This document shows, in pieces, positions 8,363 through 16,557 of a stretch of DNA of 64,000 nucleotides; within the stretch, counting starts at the first letter, position 1; each line of letters begins with the position of its first letter. The DNA comes from JAJRRH01 sp047638815 (GTDB taxonomy: Bacteria; Bacteroidota; Bacteroidia; Flavobacteriales_D; JABDKJ01): positions 186,001 through 250,000 of the forward strand of contig JBLIMR010000001.1 of NCBI GenBank assembly GCA_047638815.1. Reading direction: 5' to 3'. Position numbers and translations under genes: made by a program. Below the pieces are notes generated by a model. It saw nothing but the letters and a program-made list of their open reading frames with translations. It made no database searches and was not told the origin of the DNA.

Positions 8363-9604
8363 ATGCTGTATTATTTATTTGAATTTCTGGAAAGAGAATA
8401 CCAAATGCCTGGGGCAGGAGTGTTTCAGTATATCTCATTTAGAGCGGCTATGGCATTTATTTTGTCGATGGTCATTTCTTTGATTTTTGGAAAGAAATTA
8501 ATAAACCTATTGAGAAAGCAGCAAATAGGAGAGACTGTTCGAGATCTTGGACTTGCAGGTCAGATTGAGAAACAAGGAACACCAACTATGGGTGGTCTTA
8601 TAATTCTTGGCGCCATCATTATTCCAACATTACTCTTGACCAAACTTCATAATATCTATATCGTAGCACTATTGATAGCGACAGTGTGGTTGGGGCTCAT
8701 AGGTTTTATTGATGATTACATCAAGGTCTTTAAGAAAAACAAAAAAGGTCTTGCTGGTAAATTCAAAATTATTGGTCAGGTTGGTGTTGCGGCCATTATT
8801 GGCGTCTTATTCTTTTTCAATGAGAATGTGACGATCATGGAAAAGGTACCTGTGGCTTCAGCAATTGGAGAGATAAGAAATGCCAATTCAGTTGATGATG
8901 TTAAGTACGAGTGGATAGAATCTCATTCAACTAAGACTACGATTCCATTTGTGAAAAATAACGAATTTGATTATGCGGACTTGCTTTCTTGGATGGGAGA
9001 AGGTGCGGAGAAATATGTATGGGTTATCTTTTTATTGGCTGTGGTATTTATTGTCACTTTCATTTCAAATGGAGCCAATATGACCGATGGCTTGGATGGC
9101 CTTGCAACAGGCACTTCAGCAATTATCGGTGTCACTCTTGGGGTATTTGCATACCTATCAGGTAACGCAATATTCGCTGATTATCTCAACATCATGTTTA
9201 TACCCAATGCAGGAGAAATGGTGATATACATGAGTGCCTTCGTTGGGGCATGTATTGGGTTCTTATGGTACAACTCTTTTCCAGCTCAAGTCTTTATGGG
9301 TGACACAGGCAGTCTAGCAATAGGTGGGATCATAGCTGTATTTGCTATTGCTATTAGAAAAGAAATGCTTTTGCCAATTATCTGCGGAATTTTTGTTGCC
9401 GAAAACTTTTCGGTGATGCTGCAAGTGGGATACTTCAAATACACTAAAAAGAAATCGGGAGCGGGAAAGCGGATTTTCAGAATGGCACCACTACATCATC
9501 ATTATCAGAAAGGTGGATTTCATGAGGCTAAGATTGTTGCCCGCTTTTGGATTATCGGAATCCTTTTAGCGGTCCTGAGTATAGTAACGCTCAAACTCAG
9601 GTAA
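8363..9604 (+). CDS. mraY: MraY, phospho-MurNAc-pentapeptide translocase
   Basis: This polytopic inner-membrane enzyme transfers phospho-MurNAc-pentapeptide to undecaprenyl phosphate to form lipid I. Visible signs are TPTMGGLII, the Asp-rich GFIDDYIKVFKKNKKGL, NGANMTDGLDGLATG, NSFPAQVFMGDTGSL and the MAPLHHHYQKGG loop. At 413 residues it is about 50 longer than E. coli MraY. The excess is a hydrophilic insertion at about 150-210 between two membrane segments. It starts directly after the murE stop. Confidence 0.97.
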   Translation: MLYYLFEFLEREYQMPGAGVFQYISFRAAMAFILSMVISLIFGKKLINLLRKQQIGETVRDLGLAGQIEKQGTPTMGGLIILGAIIIPTLLLTKLHNIYIVALLIATVWLGLIGFIDDYIKVFKKNKKGLAGKFKIIGQVGVAAIIGVLFFFNENVTIMEKVPVASAIGEIRNANSVDDVKYEWIESHSTKTTIPFVKNNEFDYADLLSWMGEGAEKYVWVIFLLAVVFIVTFISNGANMTDGLDGLATGTSAIIGVTLGVFAYLSGNAIFADYLNIMFIPNAGEMVIYMSAFVGACIGFLWYNSFPAQVFMGDTGSLAIGGIIAVFAIAIRKEMLLPIICGIFVAENFSVMLQVGYFKYTKKKSGAGKRIFRMAPLHHHYQKGGFHEAKIVARFWIIGILLAVLSIVTLKLR

Positions 9605-9605
9605 G

Positions 9606-10934
9606 ATGATCTGTGTTTTAGGTGCAGGGAGAAGTGGATTAGGTGCGGCAAAATTGGGCCGCAAGAATGGAGAGGAGGTGTGGATGTCTGATGCTGGTAG
9701 TATCAGTGATGAGGTTAAAAAAGTTCTTTACAGTATAGGAGTAGAATTTGAAGAGAATAATCATGATTGGGAAATCATTTCTCGGTGTGATCTAATTATC
9801 AAAAGCCCAGGGATTCCTGATAAGGCTGAGATTATTATCAAAACCAAGAAAAGTGGAATAATGGTAATTTCTGAAATTGAATACGCAGCGAGATTTACAA
9901 AGGCAAAGTTGATTGCAATTACAGGAAGCAATGGCAAAACAACAACGGCATCCTTGACTTATGATATTTTTCATAACGCAGGACTAAATGTTGGCTTAGT
10001 GGGTAATATTGGAGTAAGTTTTGCCGAGTCAGTTGCCACGGAGCAAAGAGATTACTACATCATCGAACTCAGTAGTTTTCAATTGGACGGCATTGTTGAT
10101 TTTCATCCTCACATCGCTATAATTCTCAACATTACTCCCGATCATCTTGATAGATACGATTATCAATTTGATAAATATCGTGATTCAAAATTTAGAATTG
10201 CGATGAATCAAAACAAAGAAGACCATTTAATCTTTTGTGCGGATGACAAAGGAATAATGGATGAGATAGAAAATAAAAAAATTAAAGCGCAATTACATCC
10301 TTTTTCACTAAAGGAAATAGATGGAATGAGCGGATATATAGAAAACAAACATTTAATAATAACAACTAAAATAAATACTTATAATATGTCAATTTACGAA
10401 TTAGCCCTGCAGGGGAAACACAACATTTACAACTCAATGGCCGCTGGAATTTCAAGCCGAATAATGGAATTAAGAAATAATTTTGTTAGAGAAAGTCTAA
10501 GTAACTTTCAAAGCATCGAACACAGGCTTGAATTTGTAGCTAAAGTGGACGGAATAGATTTTATCAACGATTCAAAAGCTACTAATGTGAACTCAACATG
10601 GTTCGCCTTGGAAAGTATTGGTGGTAACGTGGTATTAATCCTTGGAGGTGAAGATAAAGGGAATGATTATTCGCTCATTGAAGATCTAGTGACGGAAAAA
10701 GTTGATACAATCATTTGTCTTGGAAAAGATAATGCTAAGCTTATGAAGTTTTTCTCAGGTAAAGTGAAAAATATTGCTGAAACTAATAACGTTAACGATG
10801 CAGTACTTATGGCAAAAATGTCTTCTAAACCAGGTTCGACTGTTCTTCTTTCCCCAGCTTGTGCAAGTTTTGATTTGTTCAAAAATTATGAAGAAAGAGG
10901 ATCGCAATTTAAGCAAGCAGTAAGAAGCCTGTAA
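9606..10934 (+). CDS. murD: MurD, UDP-MurNAc-L-Ala:D-glutamate ligase
   Basis: This is a full three-domain ligase of 442 residues. The N-terminal UDP-binding Rossmann domain starts ICVLGAGRSGLGAAK. The central ATPase domain carries the P-loop GSNGKTTT (about residue 107). The C-terminal domain starts near 305, with HRLEF, NDSKATNVNST, GGEDKGNDY and LLSPACASFDLFKNYEERG. The Lys of DSKATN and the Ser/aromatic pair of the SPACAS block are the known D-Glu and nucleotide-contact positions. The gene is followed by two small genes that copy only this last domain. Confidence 0.97.
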   Translation: MICVLGAGRSGLGAAKLGRKNGEEVWMSDAGSISDEVKKVLYSIGVEFEENNHDWEIISRCDLIIKSPGIPDKAEIIIKTKKSGIMVISEIEYAARFTKAKLIAITGSNGKTTTASLTYDIFHNAGLNVGLVGNIGVSFAESVATEQRDYYIIELSSFQLDGIVDFHPHIAIILNITPDHLDRYDYQFDKYRDSKFRIAMNQNKEDHLIFCADDKGIMDEIENKKIKAQLHPFSLKEIDGMSGYIENKHLIITTKINTYNMSIYELALQGKHNIYNSMAAGISSRIMELRNNFVRESLSNFQSIEHRLEFVAKVDGIDFINDSKATNVNSTWFALESIGGNVVLILGGEDKGNDYSLIEDLVTEKVDTIICLGKDNAKLMKFFSGKVKNIAETNNVNDAVLMAKMSSKPGSTVLLSPACASFDLFKNYEERGSQFKQAVRSL

Positions 10935-10962
10935 TTGCTTAATAAATTTAAACAACAAAAAA

Positions 10963-11457
10963 ATGAACAGTAAGCAGATTGAAAAAATGACCGATCTGTT
11001 GCTTATCAAGAGGGCGAATAATCTAAAGCACATTCTTGACATTAAGCACAGACTACAGACGATAGCAGTTGTTGGAGGAGTAGAGTATATTAACGATTCG
11101 AAGTCAACAAGCGTAATGTCAACCGCATATTCATTGCAATGTATGAAGGATGGAGTGATGTGGATTGTAGATAGCCACAGGTTAGTACAGGATTATCAGT
11201 CGTTAATCGATTGTGTACATACGAAAGTTAAAAAAATTCTGGCCATAGGGCATCAAGCGGAAGACTTACTGTCTATTTTTCCAAAAGTGGAAGGAGAAGT
11301 TTTCGGCTCACTTGAAGAAGCTTGTCAAGCAATAAAAAAACTTGATAAATCTGATTCAGTGAATACGGTTCTGTTTTCACCGGCTTGTCCAACTGATGAT
11401 CGTTATGCGAATTATAAAGTTAGGGGAGAAGCCTTTAATACGTTGGTCGGAGAATAG
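10963..11457 (+). CDS. Stand-alone MurD C-terminal-domain paralog, copy 1
   Basis: The 164-residue protein aligns only with the third domain of the neighbouring MurD. HRLQTIAVVGGVEYINDSKSTS matches HRLEFVAKVDGIDFINDSKATN, and LFSPACPTDDRYANYKVRG matches LLSPACASFDLFKNYEERG. There is no UDP-binding domain and no GxxGKT P-loop, so it cannot be a Mur ligase on its own. The Lys of DSK is kept, but GGEDKG has become VDSHRL and the Ser of the SPACAS block is Thr. A 30-residue charged N-terminal extension replaces the lost domains. It is an intact ORF 28 bases after murD, in the operon direction. Function unknown; a regulatory or scaffolding role with MurD is inference. Confidence 0.88.
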   Translation: MNSKQIEKMTDLLLIKRANNLKHILDIKHRLQTIAVVGGVEYINDSKSTSVMSTAYSLQCMKDGVMWIVDSHRLVQDYQSLIDCVHTKVKKILAIGHQAEDLLSIFPKVEGEVFGSLEEACQAIKKLDKSDSVNTVLFSPACPTDDRYANYKVRGEAFNTLVGE

Positions 11458-11510
11458 ATAGATTCTCAATCAACATGGACGGCAATTTATCTTAACTAAA
11501 CGCTAATATT

Positions 11511-12032
11511 TTGATGAAGAATAAGGAATTCACAATCCACCAAGGAAAGCAAAGCATGGTGGATAAGCTAATGGACGCTCGTCAGAAAATGATCGATCAG
11601 GTTAAGACTAAAAGCCATCGTCTTGAGGAGATTCATTCAATTGATGCAGTAATGTATATCAATGACTCAAGTGCCACTTCCATTATGCTGGCGAAGGACT
11701 CCATAAGATGTATAAAAGATCCAATTGTTTGGGTTCTGGAAGGAACAGATTTCGATCGAGATTTCATTCTGCTCAATAAAATTGCAAAATATAAGTTAAA
11801 GGCTATAGTTGCTTTTGGTTCCGATACCAATGACGCAAAAAGAGACCTCTCCTCATCAGTTGATCATTTTGTTCAAACCGGAGATCTTGAAAGTGCATTA
11901 GAACAAGCACGAGTGCTCTCCCAAAGTGGAGATGTTGTGCTATACTCCCCAAGTTGCCCTGTAAAGGGTCCGTACGCAAATTATGCCGAAAGAGGGGAGG
12001 CCTTCAAAAAAGCAGTAAAGAATTTAAAATAG
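11511..12032 (+). CDS. Stand-alone MurD C-terminal-domain paralog, copy 2
   Basis: This second intact truncated paralog has 173 residues and sits 53 bases after the first. The frame keeps SHRLEEIHSIDAVMYINDSS, TSIMLAKDSIRCI and YSPSCPVKGPYANYAERG, all alignable to MurD domain 3. It has diverged further: the substrate Lys of DSK is Ser (DSSATS), GGEDKG is LEGTDF, and the SPACAS Ser is Val. About 38 charged residues precede the domain. No ATP-binding domain is present. Conserved fold residues (NDS, NYxxRGExF) and lack of stops argue against decay. The role is unknown; it is probably non-catalytic. Confidence 0.87.
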   Translation: MMKNKEFTIHQGKQSMVDKLMDARQKMIDQVKTKSHRLEEIHSIDAVMYINDSSATSIMLAKDSIRCIKDPIVWVLEGTDFDRDFILLNKIAKYKLKAIVAFGSDTNDAKRDLSSSVDHFVQTGDLESALEQARVLSQSGDVVLYSPSCPVKGPYANYAERGEAFKKAVKNLK

Positions 12033-12107
12033 GAGAGCATTTCTTTTTGGAAATTCTCATAATTGAAAGCTGTGATCCTAAACTAATGGGTCCGAATATT
12101 TTTTAAT

Positions 12108-13295
12108 ATGAAGTTGCAAGCATTTGTAAATAAGTTAAAAGGTGATCGACCTATTTGGGTGCTTGTTTGTGTGCTTTCTTTGATTTCGTTATTAGCTGTT
12201 TATAGTTCAATTTCCTCACTAGCATATAAATATCATGATGGAAATACATTCCACTTTTTATTGAAGCACGGATTGATGTTGGTTACTGGATTCGGTATTA
12301 TGATCATGGTACATCGTGTCAATCATAAATATTTTTACAAACTCTCACAGATAGCAGTTTGGCTTGCGGCTCTCCTATTAGTAATAACCTTATTCTTTGG
12401 GACAAGTATAAATGGAGCTTCTCGTTGGATGACAATTCCGATCATTAATCAGAATTTCCAAACCTCCGATTTTGCCAAAATAGCTTTAATTACTTATTTG
12501 GCGAGAATGTTATCATTAAAACATGATAAGATTAGAAATTTCAAAGAAGGCGTTTTACCAATGGTAATACCGATTGCTGTTATTTGCGCACTCATTTTAC
12601 CGGCTAATTTCTCTACTGCTGCCTTGTTGTTTATTTCATCCATGGTGGTTATGATGGTTGCTGGCGTTCGACTGGTACATATTTTGGGTATCATCGGAAT
12701 GGCCGTAGCTGGATTCGCATTGTTGATCATGATCAACACCGTAAATCCCGAAATAATGACAAGGGCCGCAACTTGGAAGAGTCGTACTATTTCATTTTTT
12801 AGCGAGAAACCTGCTGGTGAAGAGGCTAAAAATATTCGCGAAAATTATCAGGTGGAAATGGCGAAGATTGCTATTTGGAATGGAGGCACGTTACCAAATT
12901 TACCGGGAAGCGGCACTTCGAGGAATTATATGCCGCACCCTTATTCCGACATGATATATGCTTTTATTATCGAAGAGTATGGATCCATTTTGGGAGGCTT
13001 AGGTTTATTGCTAGCCTACTTAATCTTATTCTTTAGGACGGTCAAAATTTCAGCCAAGAGCGATAAAAATTTCCCCGCATTTTTAGTCATTGGACTTGGG
13101 TTTATGATAACTTTTCAAGCCATGATTAATATGGCCGTGGCCGTAAATCTCATACCTGTAACCGGTCAACCTTTGCCATTGGTTTCAATGGGAGGAACAT
13201 CCATTTGGTTCACCTGTTTGGCGCTTGGAATTATTCTTAGTGTTAGCAGGAGTCTAGAAGCAAGTGGTGGCAACAAAGCTGTCGGTTTTGCTTAG
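12108..13295 (+). CDS. ftsW: FtsW, septal peptidoglycan glycosyltransferase (SEDS family)
   Basis: This 395-residue polytopic membrane protein of the SEDS family polymerises lipid II at the septum together with FtsI. Visible family signs are about ten hydrophobic segments, NGASRWMTIP, FQTSDFAKIALI (the conserved Q/P-S-E/D-x-x-K region), GTLPNLPGSGTSRNYMPHPYSDMIYAFIIEEYG split around the large loop, and LPLVSMGGTS near the C-terminus. It starts at ATG 12108, 75 bases after the second MurD-like gene, and overlaps murG by 32 bases. Confidence 0.95.
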   Translation: MKLQAFVNKLKGDRPIWVLVCVLSLISLLAVYSSISSLAYKYHDGNTFHFLLKHGLMLVTGFGIMIMVHRVNHKYFYKLSQIAVWLAALLLVITLFFGTSINGASRWMTIPIINQNFQTSDFAKIALITYLARMLSLKHDKIRNFKEGVLPMVIPIAVICALILPANFSTAALLFISSMVVMMVAGVRLVHILGIIGMAVAGFALLIMINTVNPEIMTRAATWKSRTISFFSEKPAGEEAKNIRENYQVEMAKIAIWNGGTLPNLPGSGTSRNYMPHPYSDMIYAFIIEEYGSILGGLGLLLAYLILFFRTVKISAKSDKNFPAFLVIGLGFMITFQAMINMAVAVNLIPVTGQPLPLVSMGGTSIWFTCLALGIILSVSRSLEASGGNKAVGFA

Positions 13296-14385
13296 GATAA
13301 TCATTAGTGGTGGAGGATCAGGCGGGCACATTTTCCCTGCTATAGCAATAGCCAATCAAATCAAAGAACAACACCCAACTGCGGAGATTTTGTTTGTAGG
13401 AGCAAAAGGGAAAATGGAAATGGAAAAAGTTCCAAAGGCCGGTTATAAGATAGAAGGACTCTGGATTTCTGGAATTCAAAGAAAGCTCACTTTAGCAAAT
13501 TTATCTTTTCCATTTAAACTTATTTCAAGTCTATATAATTCCAATAAAATCATTCGGAAGTTTAAGCCAGATTTGGCGATTGGGGTAGGAGGCTATGCTA
13601 GCGGACCATTATTGAGGGCCGCTGCCGCTAAAAACATACCAACACTTATTCAAGAACAAAATTCTTTTCCTGGAATTACCAATCGATGGTTGTCATCTAA
13701 AGTGGATAAAATATGTGTAGCGTATGAAAATATGGAACGCTTTTTTCCTAAATCTAAGATTTCGAAAACTGGGAATCCAGTAAGAATGGAAATGGTGAAT
13801 ATTGCAGGTAAACGCTCGGAGGCTTTGAGTCACTTTGGATTGAGCGACAACATGAAAACTGTTCTTGTTGTCGGTGGAAGCCTTGGAGCTCGGACAATTA
13901 ACCAAGCCCTTTCAGCCCATGTTGAAGAAATTCAAAGCCAAAATATTCAGGTGATTTGGCAAACAGGGAAATTTTATTTCAATGACATACAAGAGGCAAT
14001 GTCTTCCAAGGATTTGTCAAAAGTGAAAGTCACCGAGTTCATCGATCGAATGGATCTTGCTTATGCCGCGGCAGATGTTGTTATCTCACGTGCTGGAGCC
14101 ATGTCTATCTCTGAGTTGTGCCTAGTTGCAAAGCCTACCATTTTGGTTCCCTCTCCAAATGTCTCGGAAGATCATCAGACTAAAAATGCTATGGCTTTAG
14201 TTAACAATGAAGCGGCTGTTTTAATAAAGGATAAAGATTTGGTAGAGGAATTGCCGACCATCCTAAAGAAGTTAATTTTAAACGAAGCAGGCTTAGTGAA
14301 ACTATCCAAAAACATTAGTCAGATGGCAGACAAATCGGCAACGGAAGATATTGTTAATCATGCGCTATCATTGGTGAAAAAATGA
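13264..14385 (+). CDS. murG: MurG, lipid II synthase (UDP-GlcNAc transferase)
   Basis: This peripheral membrane GT28 glycosyltransferase adds GlcNAc to lipid I. Motifs are the N-terminal glycine loop IISGGGSGGHIFPAIAIA, GVGGYASGPLLRAA, QEQNSFPGITNRWL, the second-domain VVGGSLGARTIN and the donor-binding region SRAGAMSISELC. The start is uncertain: GTG at 13264 gives 373 residues and overlaps ftsW by 32 bases, while TTG at 13288 gives 365 residues beginning six residues before the glycine loop, as in many relatives. It overlaps murC by 4 bases. Confidence 0.95.
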   Translation: MVATKLSVLLRIIISGGGSGGHIFPAIAIANQIKEQHPTAEILFVGAKGKMEMEKVPKAGYKIEGLWISGIQRKLTLANLSFPFKLISSLYNSNKIIRKFKPDLAIGVGGYASGPLLRAAAAKNIPTLIQEQNSFPGITNRWLSSKVDKICVAYENMERFFPKSKISKTGNPVRMEMVNIAGKRSEALSHFGLSDNMKTVLVVGGSLGARTINQALSAHVEEIQSQNIQVIWQTGKFYFNDIQEAMSSKDLSKVKVTEFIDRMDLAYAAADVVISRAGAMSISELCLVAKPTILVPSPNVSEDHQTKNAMALVNNEAAVLIKDKDLVEELPTILKKLILNEAGLVKLSKNISQMADKSATEDIVNHALSLVKK

Positions 14386-15782
14386 AGTTAAAAGATTGGA
14401 AACATATATATTTCATCGGAATTGGTGGTATAGGAATGAGTGCATTGGCCCGCTACTTTCATGAAAAAGGGTATTCTGTTTCTGGTTACGACAAAGTGAA
14501 AACTAAGTTAACTGAGGAACTAACTTCAGAAGGAATATCGATCATTTATAAAGATAGTGTCGAAGAGATTCCTGAAAGTGTTTGCAATACACCAAACAAA
14601 TCGTTAGTGGTTTACACTCCTGCTATTCCTGAGGATAATAAAATTCACAATTATTTCAAGGAGAAGCAATATCTGGTGATCAAACGGGCCAAGCTTTTAG
14701 CGCTAGTTTCAGAAGAGACACATTCATTGGCTGTCGCAGGAACACATGGAAAGACAACTACGTCATCAATTCTGGCACATATTCTTAATTCATCTTCTCA
14801 GGGATGTAACGCATTTCTTGGAGGTATAGCCAACAACTACAATAGCAATATAATTTTGAATGAGAGCAGCAATCTTAGTGTTCTTGAGGCAGATGAGTAT
14901 GACAGGTCATTCTTGAATCTTAGTCCGAGTATGGCCATCATCACATCCATGGATCCTGACCATCTTGATATTTACTCTGAAAAGGACGAATTCCAAGAGG
15001 GATTTATTGAATTCGCAAATAAGATAAAACCTGATGGGATACTTATCCATCATGAAAGTCTGGGTGAGTATTTTGGAGATATTGATCGCAGAAAAGTGAG
15101 CTATGGCATTAGTGATGGTTCAGATTGTCAGGGCTCGAATATTCGGGCAAAAGATGGATACTTTGTTTTTGATGTTAATTACAGGGCTGAAAATATAACA
15201 GGTCTAAACCTGATCTTGCCTGGATTGCATAATGTTGAAAATGCTTTGGCCGCGATTGCGATGTCTTTTGAGTTAGGTGTCTCAGTCAAGGAGATATCAT
15301 CAAGCATTAAAAGTTATACAGGTGTTAAGCGCAGATTTCAATATCAGTTCAAGTCTGAGGGCAAGTTTTACATTGATGATTATGCCCATCATCCAACGGA
15401 AATTGAAGCTGTTCATCATGCGGCTAGACAGCTTTTTCCTGGAAAAAAGATCACATGTATATTCCAACCTCACCTTTTTTCGAGAACCAAAGATTTCATG
15501 AAAGACTTTGCGAATGTGCTCACAAAGTTTGATGAAATTATCCTTTTAGATATTTATCCTGCACGTGAAAAACCAATACCTGGAATCACCTCAAAAGCCC
15601 TGTTAGATATGATACCTAATGCTAACAAGTCATTGTTTGCAAAAGAGGTCATTCTGGATCATATTATTGACAAAGAATTGGAAGTTTTGTTTACGCTCGG
15701 GGCAGGAGATATAGATACCCTAGTTGAACCACTGTCATTGGGTTTCGCTAAAAAGTACCGGCCGATAAATAACAGAAATTGA
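14382..15782 (+). CDS. murC: MurC, UDP-MurNAc:L-alanine ligase
   Basis: This 466-residue Mur ligase attaches the first L-Ala of the peptide stem. Visible are the N-terminal UDP-binding loop FIGIGGIGMSALARY, the ATP loop AGTHGKTTTSS (about residues 117-127), the EADEYDRSFL segment, the GLHNVENALAAIA block, and DDYAHHPTEI plus FQPHLFSRTKDF in the C-terminal domain. It begins inside the murG stop (ATGA), and ftsQ begins inside its stop. Confidence 0.97.
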   Translation: MKLKDWKHIYFIGIGGIGMSALARYFHEKGYSVSGYDKVKTKLTEELTSEGISIIYKDSVEEIPESVCNTPNKSLVVYTPAIPEDNKIHNYFKEKQYLVIKRAKLLALVSEETHSLAVAGTHGKTTTSSILAHILNSSSQGCNAFLGGIANNYNSNIILNESSNLSVLEADEYDRSFLNLSPSMAIITSMDPDHLDIYSEKDEFQEGFIEFANKIKPDGILIHHESLGEYFGDIDRRKVSYGISDGSDCQGSNIRAKDGYFVFDVNYRAENITGLNLILPGLHNVENALAAIAMSFELGVSVKEISSSIKSYTGVKRRFQYQFKSEGKFYIDDYAHHPTEIEAVHHAARQLFPGKKITCIFQPHLFSRTKDFMKDFANVLTKFDEIILLDIYPAREKPIPGITSKALLDMIPNANKSLFAKEVILDHIIDKELEVLFTLGAGDIDTLVEPLSLGFAKKYRPINNRN

Positions 15783-16549
15783 AGAACTTACAAAACATAT
15801 TGATCTTGGTGGGCGTAATGGCATTCATTGGATTGATCTATGGTTTTTCTTTGAACAAGCTAAACAACACGCGTTTTGGGAAGGTCAATATTAAGATCGT
15901 AGATCAACATGAGTTGGGTTTTATCAATGAATCAGTCATGGACAGATTGTTGGTCCACAGCGGAAACTACGTCTTGGGACAACTAGTTGATTCGGTTAAT
16001 ATTCAGAAAATAGAAGAGAGAATAAGAAATAACTCATTCGTTAAAACCGCTGAAGCTTATGCAAATATCGAAGGCGATTTTTTCCTCAAGGTCGAACAAA
16101 GGAAACCGGTAATGAGAATTGTAGCGAACGATAACTCTAGTTTCTACGTTGATGAAAATGGTTTTTCAATGCCCATCTCTGGTTTGTATTCCGCGAAAGT
16201 AATTCCATGTACGGGCATTTTAGTTGGAGCAGATTTATACGCTAAAACTTCAAGATCGATTGAAGACAATAAGAAAATAAATTCCGCCTGGGAAGTGGCA
16301 AATATTGTGATGAGTGATCCTTTTCTGTCGAAACAATTCGTACAGCTGGATATAGATAGTAAAAATGAAATCGTTTTAATTCCTCGAGTTGGGAATCATG
16401 AAATTAAAATTGGAAAGGCTGATAATTTGGATGCAAAGTTCAGAAAACTGAAGGCTTTCTATCACAAAGGAATTGAGCAGTCAAATTGGAATATATATAA
16501 ATCGATAGACTTGAGCTTTGATGGCCAAGTTGTGTGTAAAAAAAGATAA
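15779..16549 (+). CDS. ftsQ: FtsQ/DivIB division protein
   Basis: The 256-residue bitopic protein has a short cytoplasmic tail, one membrane segment (about residues 6-23, ILILVGVMAFIGLIYGFSL) and a periplasmic POTRA-like plus FtsQ beta domain. VEQRKPVMRIVANDNSSFYV and DENGFSMPI correspond to the conserved R-x-P / D-x-x-G region after the POTRA domain. It links FtsL/FtsB to the divisome. The start is TTG at 15779, read from the overlap with the murC stop (TTGA); no ATG is available nearby. It precedes ftsA by 8 bases. Confidence 0.92.
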   Translation: MKNLQNILILVGVMAFIGLIYGFSLNKLNNTRFGKVNIKIVDQHELGFINESVMDRLLVHSGNYVLGQLVDSVNIQKIEERIRNNSFVKTAEAYANIEGDFFLKVEQRKPVMRIVANDNSSFYVDENGFSMPISGLYSAKVIPCTGILVGADLYAKTSRSIEDNKKINSAWEVANIVMSDPFLSKQFVQLDIDSKNEIVLIPRVGNHEIKIGKADNLDAKFRKLKAFYHKGIEQSNWNIYKSIDLSFDGQVVCKKR

Positions 16550-16557
16550 AAGACGGA

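Noticed and set aside
10963..12032. The two MurD-like frames as pieces of one frameshifted MurD
   Set aside because: A complete MurD precedes them, both pieces repeat the same domain with diverged sequence, and each has its own start and stop.
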